Source of the DNA: Shewanellaceae bacterium UBA2521
Lineage (GTDB): Bacteria; Pseudomonadota; Gammaproteobacteria; Enterobacterales; Shewanellaceae
Assembly: GCA_002341165.1 (NCBI GenBank)
Contig: DDNL01000006.1
Coordinates: 1-59,267 of the forward strand
Direction of reading: 5' to 3'
DNA: 59,267 nt
Part shown: piece by piece, positions 43,323-52,739 of the stretch
How the letters are laid out: each line of letters starts with the position of its first letter
Numbering within the stretch: position 1 is the stretch's first letter
Translations under genes and position numbers: made by a program
Notes under the pieces: generated by a model
Databases searched by the model: none
What the model was told of the DNA's origin: nothing
The model's input: the letters and a program-made list of their open reading frames with translations, nothing else

Positions 43323-44723
43323 ATGCTTGGAATTCTAATTTTAGGATGGAGAACATTCACCTTGTTTAAGAAAAATCAAAATGAAATCCCTAACTCAGTT
43401 GAGCCTAGAGGCGTCGCACTCATACCTTTATTTTGTTTTATTTCTCTATTTCTAGGCGCAGGTCTATATTTCGAAAGCCAAGGTGTACAATTTGCCTTTT
43501 ATGAGCTCTCAAGTGTTGTAGCGATTATTCCTTGCGTCATTTTAGCTATATTGATAGCGAAAGATCCAGCTTTGAAAGCACTCAATCAGTTTATCGATGG
43601 CATAGGTAACTCGACCATCATTACTATGTGCTTGATCTTTTTACTTGCAGGAGGATTTGCATCGGTTGCTAAAGCAACGGGAGGTATTGATGCCACGACA
43701 AGTTTAGGCCTAAGCTTTATTCCTAGCAGCTTTTTATTACCTGGATTTTTCTTAATCACGGCATTTATCTCAACGGCAATGGGTACATCTATGGGTACGC
43801 TTGCAGCCGTGTCTCCTATTGCACTGAGTATTTCACAAGCTGCGAATATTGATACTTCTTATATGGCAGGCTGTATTGTTTCAGGTGCCATGTTTGGTGA
43901 TAACTTATCTATCATTTCAGATACAACCATTGCATCGACCAGAACACAAGGCTGTGAAATGCGCGATAAGTTCAAAGAAAACCTAGTTTTTGCTTTACCT
44001 TCGGCTGCAATTACCATTTTATTTTTTACGGCTGTGCAGCAAGTACCTTCAGAAGTGATTCCTGAACCTTACGATATTATTGCTGTCACACCTTATTTAA
44101 CGATTCTTATCTTGGCTTTGTCTGGACTGAATGTCTTTGCTGTATTGACGATAGGCATTTTACTCGCTGGAGGTATTGGTATCTCTCAAGGAGATTACTC
44201 ACTGATACAAATGGGGAAAGATTTATATATAGGCTTTTCCAGTATGCAAGATATTTTCTTACTTTCTATGCTCATTGGAGGCTTGGCTAATGTTACGCAC
44301 CATCAAGGCGGCTTAGCTTATATACATCATCGCATCGAAAAAGTGATAGCTCTGCTTGCAAAAATAGCGAAGAACAATACAGACAAAGCCGCTGAAATAG
44401 GTATTGGATTTTTGGTCGCTTTGAGTAATTTGTGTCTTGCCAATAACACCGTTGCTATTTTAATTACAGGTCAAATTTCAAAAGATCTTTCTCAAAAGCA
44501 TCAGATTATACCTAAACGTACAGCTTCTGTACTGGATATTTTTTCTTGTATTATTCAAGGTTTAATCCCTTATGGTGCTCAAGTTCTTTTGGTCTCACAA
44601 ACCTTTAAAATTACACCTTTAGAAACCAGTTCACATGTTTGGTACTGCATGATACTTGCAGCCGTTACCATTCTCTTCATTCTTTTTAAGAGCAAGCCTA
44701 TTATTGAAAAAGAAGAAGCCTAA
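43323..44723 (+). CDS. nhaC: NhaC-family Na+/H+ antiporter-like protein
   Basis: 466 residues with about eleven membrane helices. Family blocks are ITAFISTAMGTSMGTLAAVSPIA, GAMFGDNLSIISDTTIASTRTQGC and the C-terminal VLDIFSCIIQGLIPYGAQ. It probably exchanges Na+ or another cation or organic substrate for protons at the inner membrane. The frame begins with ATG at 43323, but without a ribosome binding site; an internal start is possible. Confidence 0.85.
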   Translation: MLGILILGWRTFTLFKKNQNEIPNSVEPRGVALIPLFCFISLFLGAGLYFESQGVQFAFYELSSVVAIIPCVILAILIAKDPALKALNQFIDGIGNSTIITMCLIFLLAGGFASVAKATGGIDATTSLGLSFIPSSFLLPGFFLITAFISTAMGTSMGTLAAVSPIALSISQAANIDTSYMAGCIVSGAMFGDNLSIISDTTIASTRTQGCEMRDKFKENLVFALPSAAITILFFTAVQQVPSEVIPEPYDIIAVTPYLTILILALSGLNVFAVLTIGILLAGGIGISQGDYSLIQMGKDLYIGFSSMQDIFLLSMLIGGLANVTHHQGGLAYIHHRIEKVIALLAKIAKNNTDKAAEIGIGFLVALSNLCLANNTVAILITGQISKDLSQKHQIIPKRTASVLDIFSCIIQGLIPYGAQVLLVSQTFKITPLETSSHVWYCMILAAVTILFILFKSKPIIEKEEA

Positions 44724-44733
44724 CTCCCACCTC

Positions 44734-44758
44734 AGATCGCATCCCAAAAATGCGATCT
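44734..44758 (+). terminator. Hairpin terminator after nhaC
   Basis: AGATCGCAT and ATGCGATCT form a 9-bp stem with a 7-base loop, 11 bp past the nhaC stop, followed by TTTC. Its right arm contains the ATG at 44750, an argument against that codon as the start of the next gene. Confidence 0.65.
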
Positions 44759-44782
44759 TTCATTATAGGTCAGATAAAAGCA

Positions 44783-45769
44783 ATGATTACATTATCACAA
44801 TTTCTTCCTACTCAAGCGAGTCCATCGCTCAGAGCATTAATACAAGAGTTATGCGGTGCTGCGCTCAAAATACAAGAACAAGTTAAGCAAGCACCTCTTA
44901 ACTATCACTTAGGTCATATTCGCTGTACACAAATTCATGGTGAAGCTCAGCAAAAGCTAGATTGTATCGCCGATCAAATTATGACGCACAGCTTAAGACA
45001 GCATGCAAGTTGTCAAGCCTTCAGCTCAGAAGTACAAAAAGATATCCACATTGCACAGCAAAAAGGACATTATCTTGTTTGCTTCTCTCCTTTAAATGGA
45101 GCATCCAATCTTGCTGTACAGAGCACAGCAGGTACTATTTTTTCTATTCTACCGGCAAAATCCAAACAAGCACATAAGCGAGACTTTTATCAAAAAGGTA
45201 TCGAGCAAGTCTGTGCCGGTTATTTTCTTTATGGTAATTCAACTCAATTAATGATTACTTTTGGCAAAGGTGTCTATTTATTCTCTTTACATGCCGATCA
45301 ACAATTTGTACTGATTCAAAGTCAAATCGAGGTTGAGTCCACCACACAAGAGTTTGCCATCGATTTAGCGAGCTTATACGATTTTGATCCTGCAATGCAA
45401 CATTATATACAAGAACTGTTAAAAGGCAGAAAAGGGCCAAGAAAAAAAGATTTCACCCAGCGCTGGTTCGGTTCACCTGTTGCTGACGTGCATTGTATCT
45501 TGCTACGTGGCGGAGTGTACTGTTCTCCGTCTTTATATAAAAATAATCAGCGATATGATAAACTCCATCTTCTCTATGAGGCAAATCCTCTAGCCATGCT
45601 TATTGAGCAAGCCCAAGGCAAAACAAGTAGTATGCACAAATCAACACTGCATATTATGCCTGCACAGCTCGATGAGTGTGTTCCTGTTGTGCTCGGCTCA
45701 AAACAAGAAGTAAAACAATACACTTATCACTCACAACTTGTAACGGATTTAGATGACCGCTGCCATTAA
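44783..45769 (+). CDS. Fructose-1,6-bisphosphatase class I-like, metal ligands changed
   Basis: About 328 residues aligning along its length with class I FBPase: MITLSQFL start, GEAQQKLDCIAD, GTIFSI, AGYFLYGNST, RWFGSPVADVHCIL, LLYEANPLAMLIEQAQG. The core motif DPLDGSSNID reads SPLNGASNLA, so the two Asp that hold the catalytic metals are Ser and Asn, and the second Glu of SEE is Val. It is near mpl and ppa, as fbp is in E. coli, so it is the orthologue by position. It is probably inactive as a phosphatase, or altered. The ATG at 44783 matches the family start. Confidence 0.8.
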   Translation: MITLSQFLPTQASPSLRALIQELCGAALKIQEQVKQAPLNYHLGHIRCTQIHGEAQQKLDCIADQIMTHSLRQHASCQAFSSEVQKDIHIAQQKGHYLVCFSPLNGASNLAVQSTAGTIFSILPAKSKQAHKRDFYQKGIEQVCAGYFLYGNSTQLMITFGKGVYLFSLHADQQFVLIQSQIEVESTTQEFAIDLASLYDFDPAMQHYIQELLKGRKGPRKKDFTQRWFGSPVADVHCILLRGGVYCSPSLYKNNQRYDKLHLLYEANPLAMLIEQAQGKTSSMHKSTLHIMPAQLDECVPVVLGSKQEVKQYTYHSQLVTDLDDRCH

Positions 45770-45816
45770 AACAAGTATAATAAGCTCAATTCCAATCAAT
45801 ACGATAAGGTATCAAT

Positions 45817-46353
45817 ATGAGTTTAAACAATGTGCCTGCTGGCAAATCGTTACCTGATGACTTTTATGTCGTCATCGAAATCCCCCAAAATCACGACCCT
45901 ATTAAATATGAAGTCGATAAAGAAAGTGGTTGCTTGTTTGTAGATCGATTCATGAGCGCACCTATGTTTTATCCATGTAACTATGGTTATATCAATAACA
46001 CATTGAGTCTCGATGGTGATCCTGTAGATGTTTTAGTGCCAAGTCCTTATCCTCTACAACCAGGTTCCGTCATTCGTTGTCGTCCTGTTGGGGTCTTAAA
46101 GATGACTGATGAATCAGGTGAAGATGCAAAAGTGTTTGCTGTGCCACATACAAAAATTTCTAAAGAGTATGATGACATTCAAAATGTCGACGATATTTCA
46201 TCATTACTGAAAGCGCAAATTCAACAATTCTTTGAGCGTTACAAAGACCTTGAACCAAACAAATGGGTAAAAGTCGATGGTTGGAGTGATGTGGAAGCCG
46301 CACGCGCTGAAATCTTAAGTAGTGCTGAGCGTTATCAGCAATCAGCTGAATAA
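45817..46353 (+). CDS. ppa: Inorganic pyrophosphatase
   Basis: 178 residues, family I. MFYPCNYGYINNT and the metal-binding DGDPVDVLVP are intact, as are KISKEYDDI and the C-terminal KWVKVDGW. It hydrolyses pyrophosphate in the cytosol and drives biosynthesis. It lies 47 bp after the FBPase-like gene and ends at a strong terminator. Confidence 0.97.
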   Translation: MSLNNVPAGKSLPDDFYVVIEIPQNHDPIKYEVDKESGCLFVDRFMSAPMFYPCNYGYINNTLSLDGDPVDVLVPSPYPLQPGSVIRCRPVGVLKMTDESGEDAKVFAVPHTKISKEYDDIQNVDDISSLLKAQIQQFFERYKDLEPNKWVKVDGWSDVEAARAEILSSAERYQQSAE

Positions 46354-46372
46354 AGCATACTTTTCAAATCGC

Positions 46373-46400
46373 AAAAACGCTTTTTACAAGCGTTTTTTTT
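46373..46400 (+). terminator. Rho-independent terminator of ppa
   Basis: AAAAACGCTT and AAGCGTTTTT pair around TTTAC and a T run follows, 20 bp after the ppa stop. Confidence 0.9.
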
Positions 46401-46510
46401 TATAAAAAAAAATACTACAGACTTAGCTCAGTTCTATACTTCAAAAAGTACCCTTCAAAACTTTAGCGTGATGTCAGTACATCACTCTTCATGCAAAGGA
46501 GTTCATTATA

Positions 46511-47683
46511 GTGAGAATTGGTCTACTCAAAGAAGTGGGTAATACAAGATGTGTTGCTCTTACACCACAAGATGTTGCTTGGCTCGTAGCGCAAAAATTT
46601 CAAGTTTATGTTCAAACTGGAGCAGGTGATACACTTCATTTTTCTGATATTGATTACACCCATGCAGGCGCAACACTCTTTAAAACAAATAAGCAAATTA
46701 TTGATACCTCAGATATCATTGTCGGTCTACATTTGAAGTACAGCCTACAGCGATCCATCAAGTATTTAAAGCCTCACCATTATGTTCTAGGATTACTTAA
46801 CCCTCTGCATGATGATAAATTCTATAAAAAATTAAATAAAAGCAAAGTCACTGCTTTTTCACCAGAGCTTATACCTCGTATCACTCGTGCACAAAGTATG
46901 GATGTTTTATCTTCTATCGCTACTTTGGCAGGCTATCAAGCTGTGATCTCTGCAGCTGATTTGTCCACCAACATTTTACCTATGATGATGACCGCTGCAG
47001 GAACACTCACACCCAGTAAAGTACTGGTTATGGGAGCAGGCGTTGCTGGACTGCAAGCCTGTGCAACAGCAAAACGTCTCGGTGCAGTTGTAGAAGCCTA
47101 TGATATTCGTGCTGCAACGCGTGAACAGATTATCTCTGTCGGCGCAAGGCCTATCATACTGGATATAGACAATGATAGCTCTGAGCCTCAAGATCATGAA
47201 AATCAAAGTGACTATGCTAAAGAACAAAGTCAAGATTTCGTGTCTCAGCAACAAAAAGCACTAACCGAGGTACTTGCATCAAAAGATATTATTATCACCA
47301 CAGCATCCATTCCGGGTAAACCCGCACCGAAATTAATCACAAAAAGTATGCTCAAAAAAATGAAAGAAGATGCTATCGTCATTGACTTAGCAGCCGCTTC
47401 AGGCGGTAATACCGATGTGACTAAAGTCGGAGAAACCATTGAATATGGCTCTGTTACCATTATGGGGTTGGATGATGTCACCGCATTCAAACCTATGCAT
47501 TCTAGCCAGATGCTCAGCTCTAATTTAAAACACTTTATCGCGTTACTTGGCGTAAAGAAAACAGCAAGTCCCGATTTTACCGATGACATTATTCGCGAAA
47601 CCTGTATTTGTCATAAAGGTAAAATTATCAGCGCACAACTGCAAACTCAAAGTAGTAAGAAAAAAGAGAAGGAGACTGCATAA
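46511..47683 (+). CDS. pntAA: NAD(P) transhydrogenase alpha-1 (NAD-binding domain I)
   Basis: 390 residues. The N-terminal RIGLLKEVGNTRCVALTP and the Rossmann motif VMGAGVAGLQACATAKRLGA identify domain I of proton-translocating transhydrogenase. A GTG at 46511 has AAGGAG nine bases upstream. The hydrophilic insert at about residues 220-245 is longer than usual in appearance. It forms a three-gene operon with pntAB and pntB, the split-alpha arrangement of Rhodospirillum, Pseudomonas and Acinetobacter types. The complex makes NADPH from NADH using the proton gradient. Confidence 0.93.
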   Translation: MRIGLLKEVGNTRCVALTPQDVAWLVAQKFQVYVQTGAGDTLHFSDIDYTHAGATLFKTNKQIIDTSDIIVGLHLKYSLQRSIKYLKPHHYVLGLLNPLHDDKFYKKLNKSKVTAFSPELIPRITRAQSMDVLSSIATLAGYQAVISAADLSTNILPMMMTAAGTLTPSKVLVMGAGVAGLQACATAKRLGAVVEAYDIRAATREQIISVGARPIILDIDNDSSEPQDHENQSDYAKEQSQDFVSQQQKALTEVLASKDIIITTASIPGKPAPKLITKSMLKKMKEDAIVIDLAAASGGNTDVTKVGETIEYGSVTIMGLDDVTAFKPMHSSQMLSSNLKHFIALLGVKKTASPDFTDDIIRETCICHKGKIISAQLQTQSSKKKEKETA

Positions 47684-47959
47684 ATGGAATTTATACTACT
47701 TGTAACTTTATTTGTTTTATCGCTCTTTCTTGGTGTAGAGCTGATCAATAAAGTACCTGCTACGTTGCACACACCTTTGATGTCAGGATGTAATGCCATA
47801 TCTGGTATTACACTCATTGGCGCCATTATAGCAACCGACTCAAGTAACACAGAATTAACACATATCTTTGGTATGGTCGCTATCATTTTATCAAGCATTA
47901 ATGTGGTGAGCGGGTTTTTAGTGACACATCGTATGCTCAGTTTTTTCAAGAAGAAATAA
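47684..47959 (+). CDS. pntAB: NAD(P) transhydrogenase alpha-2 (small membrane subunit)
   Basis: 91 residues with three membrane helices (about 3-20, 32-52, 62-83); NKVPATLHTPLMSGCNAISGI is the family signature. The ATG directly abuts the pntAA stop and has AAGGAG upstream (AGAAGGAGACTGCATAA). It forms part of the proton channel with PntB. Confidence 0.95.
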   Translation: MEFILLVTLFVLSLFLGVELINKVPATLHTPLMSGCNAISGITLIGAIIATDSSNTELTHIFGMVAIILSSINVVSGFLVTHRMLSFFKKK

Positions 47960-47980
47960 ACCAGAATCAAGGAAGCTCTT

Positions 47981-49357
47981 ATGCAACAATACTTGATATA
48001 CTTCGTCTACTTACTTTGTTCATGCTTATTTATTTTAGGTATCAAAGGCTTAAGCCATCCAAGAACTGCAGTAAAAGGTAATCAAACTGCATCAATAGGC
48101 ATGCTGATCGCTGTCTTAGCTACGCTCATTGATCAATCTTTATTACAATATGAGTGGATTATCGCAGGTATGCTCATTGGTGCCAGTTTAGGTATTTGGA
48201 CAGCAGCTAAAGTTGAAATCACCCAGATGCCACAAATGGTCGCGCTTCTAAATGGCTTTGGTGGTGCAGCCTCTTTATGTGTTGCTTTAGTGCATACGCA
48301 TATCAACATTTATACAGATTGGGTTGCACATATTGCTATTCAAGCCGCTTTGTTAATTGGCGCTGTCACCTTCACGGGATCCCTTATTGCTGTATGCAAA
48401 CTGCAAAGTATTATACCTAAAGCTATTGAGTCGATAAGAATCTCTGCTCCGATTAAGTTCCTTTGTTTTGTTGCAACCTTGATTTGCTTTAGTTGTGTCG
48501 TGATGTATCCAGCTCAACCTTATTGGCTTTATAGCGCAATCAGCTTAGCATTTTTACTCGGCGTGCTCTTAGTCATTTCTATTGGCGGTGCAGATATGCC
48601 TGTTGTGATCGCTTTATTAAATGCGTATTCAGGCCTTGCTGCAGCTTGTACAGGATTTATCACCTACAACACTTTGCTGATTATTTCAGGCTCTATTGTA
48701 GGCACTTCAGGCTTAATTCTGACACAAGTTATGTGTAAAGCGATGAATCGCTCACTAAGGCATGTACTATTTGGCCTTGTATCACGTACTCAATCACCCA
48801 CCGATCCAGATAAGAGTTATGAGGGTAAAATATCCACCTCTTCAGCTGATGAAGTTGCTGTGATTTTAGAAAGTGCCTCAGAGGTCGTGATTGTTCCAGG
48901 TTATGGCTTAGCAACATCTCAAGCCCAACATGCGGTGAAAGAACTTGCGAAAATGCTCGAATCACATGATATCAATGTCAAATATGCAATTCATCCTGTG
49001 GCAGGTCGCATGCCAGGTCACATGAATGTGTTGTTAGCAGAAGCGGAAGTACCTTATGAACAACTTTTAGAACTAGAGCAAGCTAATCCACAGTTTAAGC
49101 AAACCGATGTGGTCATTGTTATTGGTGCCAATGATGTGACAAATCCTATGGCTCGTGTAGATAAAACCAGCCCTATTTATGGCATGCCTATTTTAGATGT
49201 CGATCAAGCACGTACAGTCGTGGTCATTAAGCGTTCTTTAGGTGCAGGGTTTGCCGGATTACCCAACCCTCTTTTTGGTTTAGAAAAAACATTGATGCTG
49301 TTTGGTGATGCAAAAGAAACCTTACATGAACTCAATCAAAGTTTAAAGCAAGCCTAG
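47981..49357 (+). CDS. pntB: NAD(P) transhydrogenase subunit beta
   Basis: 458 residues: about eight N-terminal membrane helices, then the NADP-binding domain III with VPGYGLATSQAQHAVKEL, HPVAGRMPGHMNVLLAEA, VVIVIGANDVTNPMA and KRSLGAGFAG. It carries proton translocation and NADP reduction and follows pntAB by 21 bp. Confidence 0.97.
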   Translation: MQQYLIYFVYLLCSCLFILGIKGLSHPRTAVKGNQTASIGMLIAVLATLIDQSLLQYEWIIAGMLIGASLGIWTAAKVEITQMPQMVALLNGFGGAASLCVALVHTHINIYTDWVAHIAIQAALLIGAVTFTGSLIAVCKLQSIIPKAIESIRISAPIKFLCFVATLICFSCVVMYPAQPYWLYSAISLAFLLGVLLVISIGGADMPVVIALLNAYSGLAAACTGFITYNTLLIISGSIVGTSGLILTQVMCKAMNRSLRHVLFGLVSRTQSPTDPDKSYEGKISTSSADEVAVILESASEVVIVPGYGLATSQAQHAVKELAKMLESHDINVKYAIHPVAGRMPGHMNVLLAEAEVPYEQLLELEQANPQFKQTDVVIVIGANDVTNPMARVDKTSPIYGMPILDVDQARTVVVIKRSLGAGFAGLPNPLFGLEKTLMLFGDAKETLHELNQSLKQA

Positions 49358-49387
49358 TCGCATCCACGCCGCTACAGTTCAAACAAA

Positions 49388-49417
49388 AAAGGCTCTGAAT
49401 CATGATTCAGAGCCTTT
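49388..49417. terminator. Bidirectional terminator between pntB and hldE
   Basis: The whole 30-bp segment is a perfect palindrome (left arm AAAGGCTCTGAATCA), with an A run on one side and T on the other, between two convergent genes. Confidence 0.9.
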
Positions 49418-49437
49418 CGCTTAGAGAAGAACTGAGG

Positions 49438-50871
49438 TTACATGCCTTGCTCAATAATGGTTTCAATCATAGCGCTTGTTGAGCAATGATCTTCAAAATC
49501 TAAAACTTTGACTTCACCACCATGAGCTAATACTTCAGATGCGCCGACAATGTCATCAAGATGATAATCACCGCCTTTGACTAACACATCAGGCAGCATA
49601 CGCGTAATCAAGCGCTGTGGTGTCAGTTCAGAGAAAGATACCACCCAATCAACCGATTCAAGTCCAGCCAGAACGGACATGCGACGCATACAAGGATTCA
49701 CCGGACGCGTTTTCCCTTTCAAAGCTTTGACAGATTGATCTGTGTTGACCGCAACCACCAAACGATGGCCTAGAGCTTTAGCTTGCTTCAAATAACTCAC
49801 ATGTCCAGCATGTAACAGATCAAAACAACCATTAGTCATGACAATTTTTTCACCGCGACCTTGCGCAGCACGTATCATACACTCTAGAGCGTCCTCTGTT
49901 ATCACACCTGAACTCAAATCTTCTGATTGATGCGATAACATTTCGGCTAACTCAACCTGAGTCGCTGTTGATGTGCCTACTTTGCCTACAACAATACCAG
50001 CTGCAAGATTCGCCAAACGGCAAGAGTCCGCCAACGAAGTACCTGCAGCTAATGCTGCAGCAAGTGTTGCTACAACAGTATCGCCAGCTCCCGTCACATC
50101 AAAGACTTCCTGAGCAAAAGTAGGTAAGTGTAATGGCGCTTCACCTTTTTGAATTAAAGTCATGCCTTTTTCAGAGCGCGTAATCAATAAAGCTTGAAGC
50201 TCAAGCTGCTCAATAAGGCCTAGTGCTTTTTCATGTAACTGCGCTTCACTTTGTATAGCTCCCACCATAGCTGTAAATTCAGCAATATTAGGTGTCAATA
50301 AAGTCGCTCCACGATAGCGATCAATATCAAGTCCTTTGGGATCAACAATCACAGGAATAGACAAAGCTTTAGCCGCATGAATTAAAGCCTGTGGCTCTGC
50401 TAAAGTACCTTTAGCATAATCAGATAACACTAGCACTTGATATGAAGCAAGCTGTTCTATACATTGATGCGTCAATTTCAGTGCATCTTGCTTATCGAAC
50501 TTTTTCTCAAAGTCTAATCTCAGCAGCTGTTGGCCAGAACTTAAGACTCGCAATTTCATGATCGTAGGCAAGTGGGGAGATTGCGTAAAAGAAGTTTTGA
50601 CGCCTAAATCTTCTACTTTGTTTTGAATCAGTGTTGAAGCATCGTCTTGCCCCGTAATACCCGCTAGGCAAACCTGGGCATTTAAAGCAGCAATATTAAA
50701 GGCAACATTGGCTGCACCTCCTGGCCTATCGTCAGTGTCATCAACCTTCACAATAGGCACAGGCGCTTCAGGAGAAATTCTTTGCGTCGCACCGACCCAA
50801 TAGCGATCTAACATCACATCACCCGCCACTAAAATATGTGCTTTTTCAAACTCAGGTAACAAAATTTTCAT
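49438..50871 (-). CDS. hldE: Bifunctional heptose kinase/adenylyltransferase HldE
   Basis: About 477 residues. The N-terminal PfkB kinase domain has RPGGAANVAFNIAALNA and the catalytic DVTGAGDTVVA; the C-terminal nucleotidyltransferase domain has TNGCFDLLHAGHVSYL. It makes ADP-heptose for the LPS inner core, so the cell has a heptose-containing core. AGGAG just upstream of the ATG at 50871 fixes the start over the frame at 50904. It is divergent from an acyltransferase gene also involved in LPS. Confidence 0.95.
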   Translation of the reverse strand: MKILLPEFEKAHILVAGDVMLDRYWVGATQRISPEAPVPIVKVDDTDDRPGGAANVAFNIAALNAQVCLAGITGQDDASTLIQNKVEDLGVKTSFTQSPHLPTIMKLRVLSSGQQLLRLDFEKKFDKQDALKLTHQCIEQLASYQVLVLSDYAKGTLAEPQALIHAAKALSIPVIVDPKGLDIDRYRGATLLTPNIAEFTAMVGAIQSEAQLHEKALGLIEQLELQALLITRSEKGMTLIQKGEAPLHLPTFAQEVFDVTGAGDTVVATLAAALAAGTSLADSCRLANLAAGIVVGKVGTSTATQVELAEMLSHQSEDLSSGVITEDALECMIRAAQGRGEKIVMTNGCFDLLHAGHVSYLKQAKALGHRLVVAVNTDQSVKALKGKTRPVNPCMRRMSVLAGLESVDWVVSFSELTPQRLITRMLPDVLVKGGDYHLDDIVGASEVLAHGGEVKVLDFEDHCSTSAMIETIIEQGM

Positions 50872-51001
50872 GGAGCTCCTTATGATTGCCGTGCTATTGA
50901 GCAAAATTATTGTAAATAAAGTGCTATTATACCTTATTTATTTTTATTTTTAAGTTAAAATAAACGCTTTATAGCGAATAGTCCGTATTCAGAGGTTTTT
51001 T

Positions 51002-51922
51002 GTGATTCGTCAGGCAAAATTTAACAAGATTTTACTCCATCCACAGTATTGGCTCTACTGGTGTCTACTACCTTTTATGAAAGCACTTTCTTGTATACCT
51101 CTATCCATACAAATGAAATTAGGCCGCTTTCTTGGACGCTGCATACCTTATATCGATCGTTCAAGAGCCCAAGTGGCTCACAAAAATATCAGTTCCTGTT
51201 TTCCAAAGCTCGATCAAAAGCAAGTTCATGCGCTATGGCAGAAAAACCTTGAAGAAACAGGCTGCGCTATCTTCGACACACTCAATGCTTGGTTTTGGTC
51301 TGATGAAAAAGTTGCAGCACACAGTGAAGCATATGGGCTTGATCATTTAAAACATATACCTAAAGAGCAAGGTATACTCTACTTTACCATTCACAGTCTT
51401 CCGCTTGAAATGGGCGCGCGCATTATAGGTTTAACTTATTCAGGCTACGGCGTATACCGACCACATAATCATCCTTTTATTGATTATGTCCAACTAAAAG
51501 GACGTTTACGTGGCAGCTTTGGTATGATTCCAAAACGAGATACACGCAGCATGATTCGCAAACTCAGAGAAGGCGCGGCACTATGGTATACCGCAGATCA
51601 AGATTCAGGCCGCGCAGAAAGTATATTTGCTCCTTTTTTAGGTGTCAAAGAAGCTCGTACAATCACGGCCACATCCAACTTAGCCCGTGTTGGTAGAGCC
51701 AAACTCGTTCCCTTCTTTGTTGAACGTAAACCGGACCATACTTACAGCCTAACCTTAAACTCCATGATTGAGCATTTCCCATCATCATGCATCACAAGCG
51801 ATACGCATTATGTAAATGAATTAACAGGTGAACTGGTTCAACGCAATATTGCGCAATATCTGTGGATGCATAAGCGTTTTAAAACACGACCTGAACATGA
51901 TCCTCAAGACTTTTACACCTAA
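51002..51922 (+). CDS. lpxL: Lipid A late acyltransferase, LpxL/HtrB family
   Basis: 306 residues. The H-X4-E catalytic motif appears as HSLPLE near residue 126 (usually HFL.LE), then GVYRPHNHPFIDY, and YTADQDSG in the substrate region. An N-terminal hydrophobic helix anchors it in the inner membrane. It adds a secondary acyl chain to Kdo-lipid A. A GTG with AGAGG upstream is the start. Its last bases overlap the convergent uppP stop. Confidence 0.88.
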   Translation: MIRQAKFNKILLHPQYWLYWCLLPFMKALSCIPLSIQMKLGRFLGRCIPYIDRSRAQVAHKNISSCFPKLDQKQVHALWQKNLEETGCAIFDTLNAWFWSDEKVAAHSEAYGLDHLKHIPKEQGILYFTIHSLPLEMGARIIGLTYSGYGVYRPHNHPFIDYVQLKGRLRGSFGMIPKRDTRSMIRKLREGAALWYTADQDSGRAESIFAPFLGVKEARTITATSNLARVGRAKLVPFFVERKPDHTYSLTLNSMIEHFPSSCITSDTHYVNELTGELVQRNIAQYLWMHKRFKTRPEHDPQDFYT

Positions 51923-52716
51923 AAAAAGACGTAAAATAACACCACCGCTAAAGCCAAACGGTATAAAACGAAAGGCAGTAAGCCCATTTTTTGAATCACT
52001 TTCAAAAAGAAATGAATACATAAATAAGCCGCAATAAAACTCAGCACAATGCCTAATCCAAGGCTTTGTGCATCGAGAATTTGCTCTGTAGTGAACCACT
52101 TCGCACTCATATAAGCTGAAGCGCCTAAAATAAGTGGAATTGAGAGCAAAAAAGAAAAGCGTGCCGCAGCAACGCGAGTCAAGCCTAGCATGAGACCTAC
52201 AGTTATCGTAATACCTGAACGAGACGTACCTGGAATCAATGCCAGCGCTTGCGCCAAACCAATCGCCAACGCTTTTTTCCATGTGAGCTGCTTTTCATGA
52301 TACTTTTGACTTGGAGCTCTATCCGACCACCAGAGTAACACACCAAAGACGAGTGTTGTGATAGCAATCACTTGAGCACTACGCAGATGAAGATCAATAA
52401 AGTCAGCACATACCAGACCCAATAATACAGCAGGAAGCGTCGCTAAAATAATCAACCAGGCAAAACGCGAATCATCTGTGTGCTCTCTTTGAATACAAGA
52501 ACGCAGCCACGCACGGAGTAAATCGATAATATCTTGTCTGAAATAAAGCATAACTGCGCCTAAGGAGCCTAAGTGTACGGCAATATCAAACAACAATCCC
52601 TGATCTTCCCAGCCTAAAAGCTGCGCAGGTAAAATAAGATGAGCAGAGCTTGAAACAGGTAAAAACTCCGTTAACCCCTGAATCAGGGCTAAAAATATAA
52701 TATGTAAAAAATCCAT
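51919..52716 (-). CDS. uppP: Undecaprenyl-diphosphatase UppP (BacA)
   Basis: 265 residues with about eight helices. Catalytic motifs EFLPVSSSAHL near residue 17 and PGTSRSGITIT near 161 are intact. It recycles undecaprenyl pyrophosphate for wall and LPS synthesis and gives bacitracin tolerance. Confidence 0.95.
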   Translation of the reverse strand: MDFLHIIFLALIQGLTEFLPVSSSAHLILPAQLLGWEDQGLLFDIAVHLGSLGAVMLYFRQDIIDLLRAWLRSCIQREHTDDSRFAWLIILATLPAVLLGLVCADFIDLHLRSAQVIAITTLVFGVLLWWSDRAPSQKYHEKQLTWKKALAIGLAQALALIPGTSRSGITITVGLMLGLTRVAAARFSFLLSIPLILGASAYMSAKWFTTEQILDAQSLGLGIVLSFIAAYLCIHFFLKVIQKMGLLPFVLYRLALAVVLFYVFF

Positions 52717-52739
52717 GGTTTCGACTCAAGTGTATAAGT

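Noticed and set aside
51821..52282. 153-codon minus-strand frame across the lpxL/uppP junction
   Set aside because: It overlaps two well-supported genes in another frame and has no family features.
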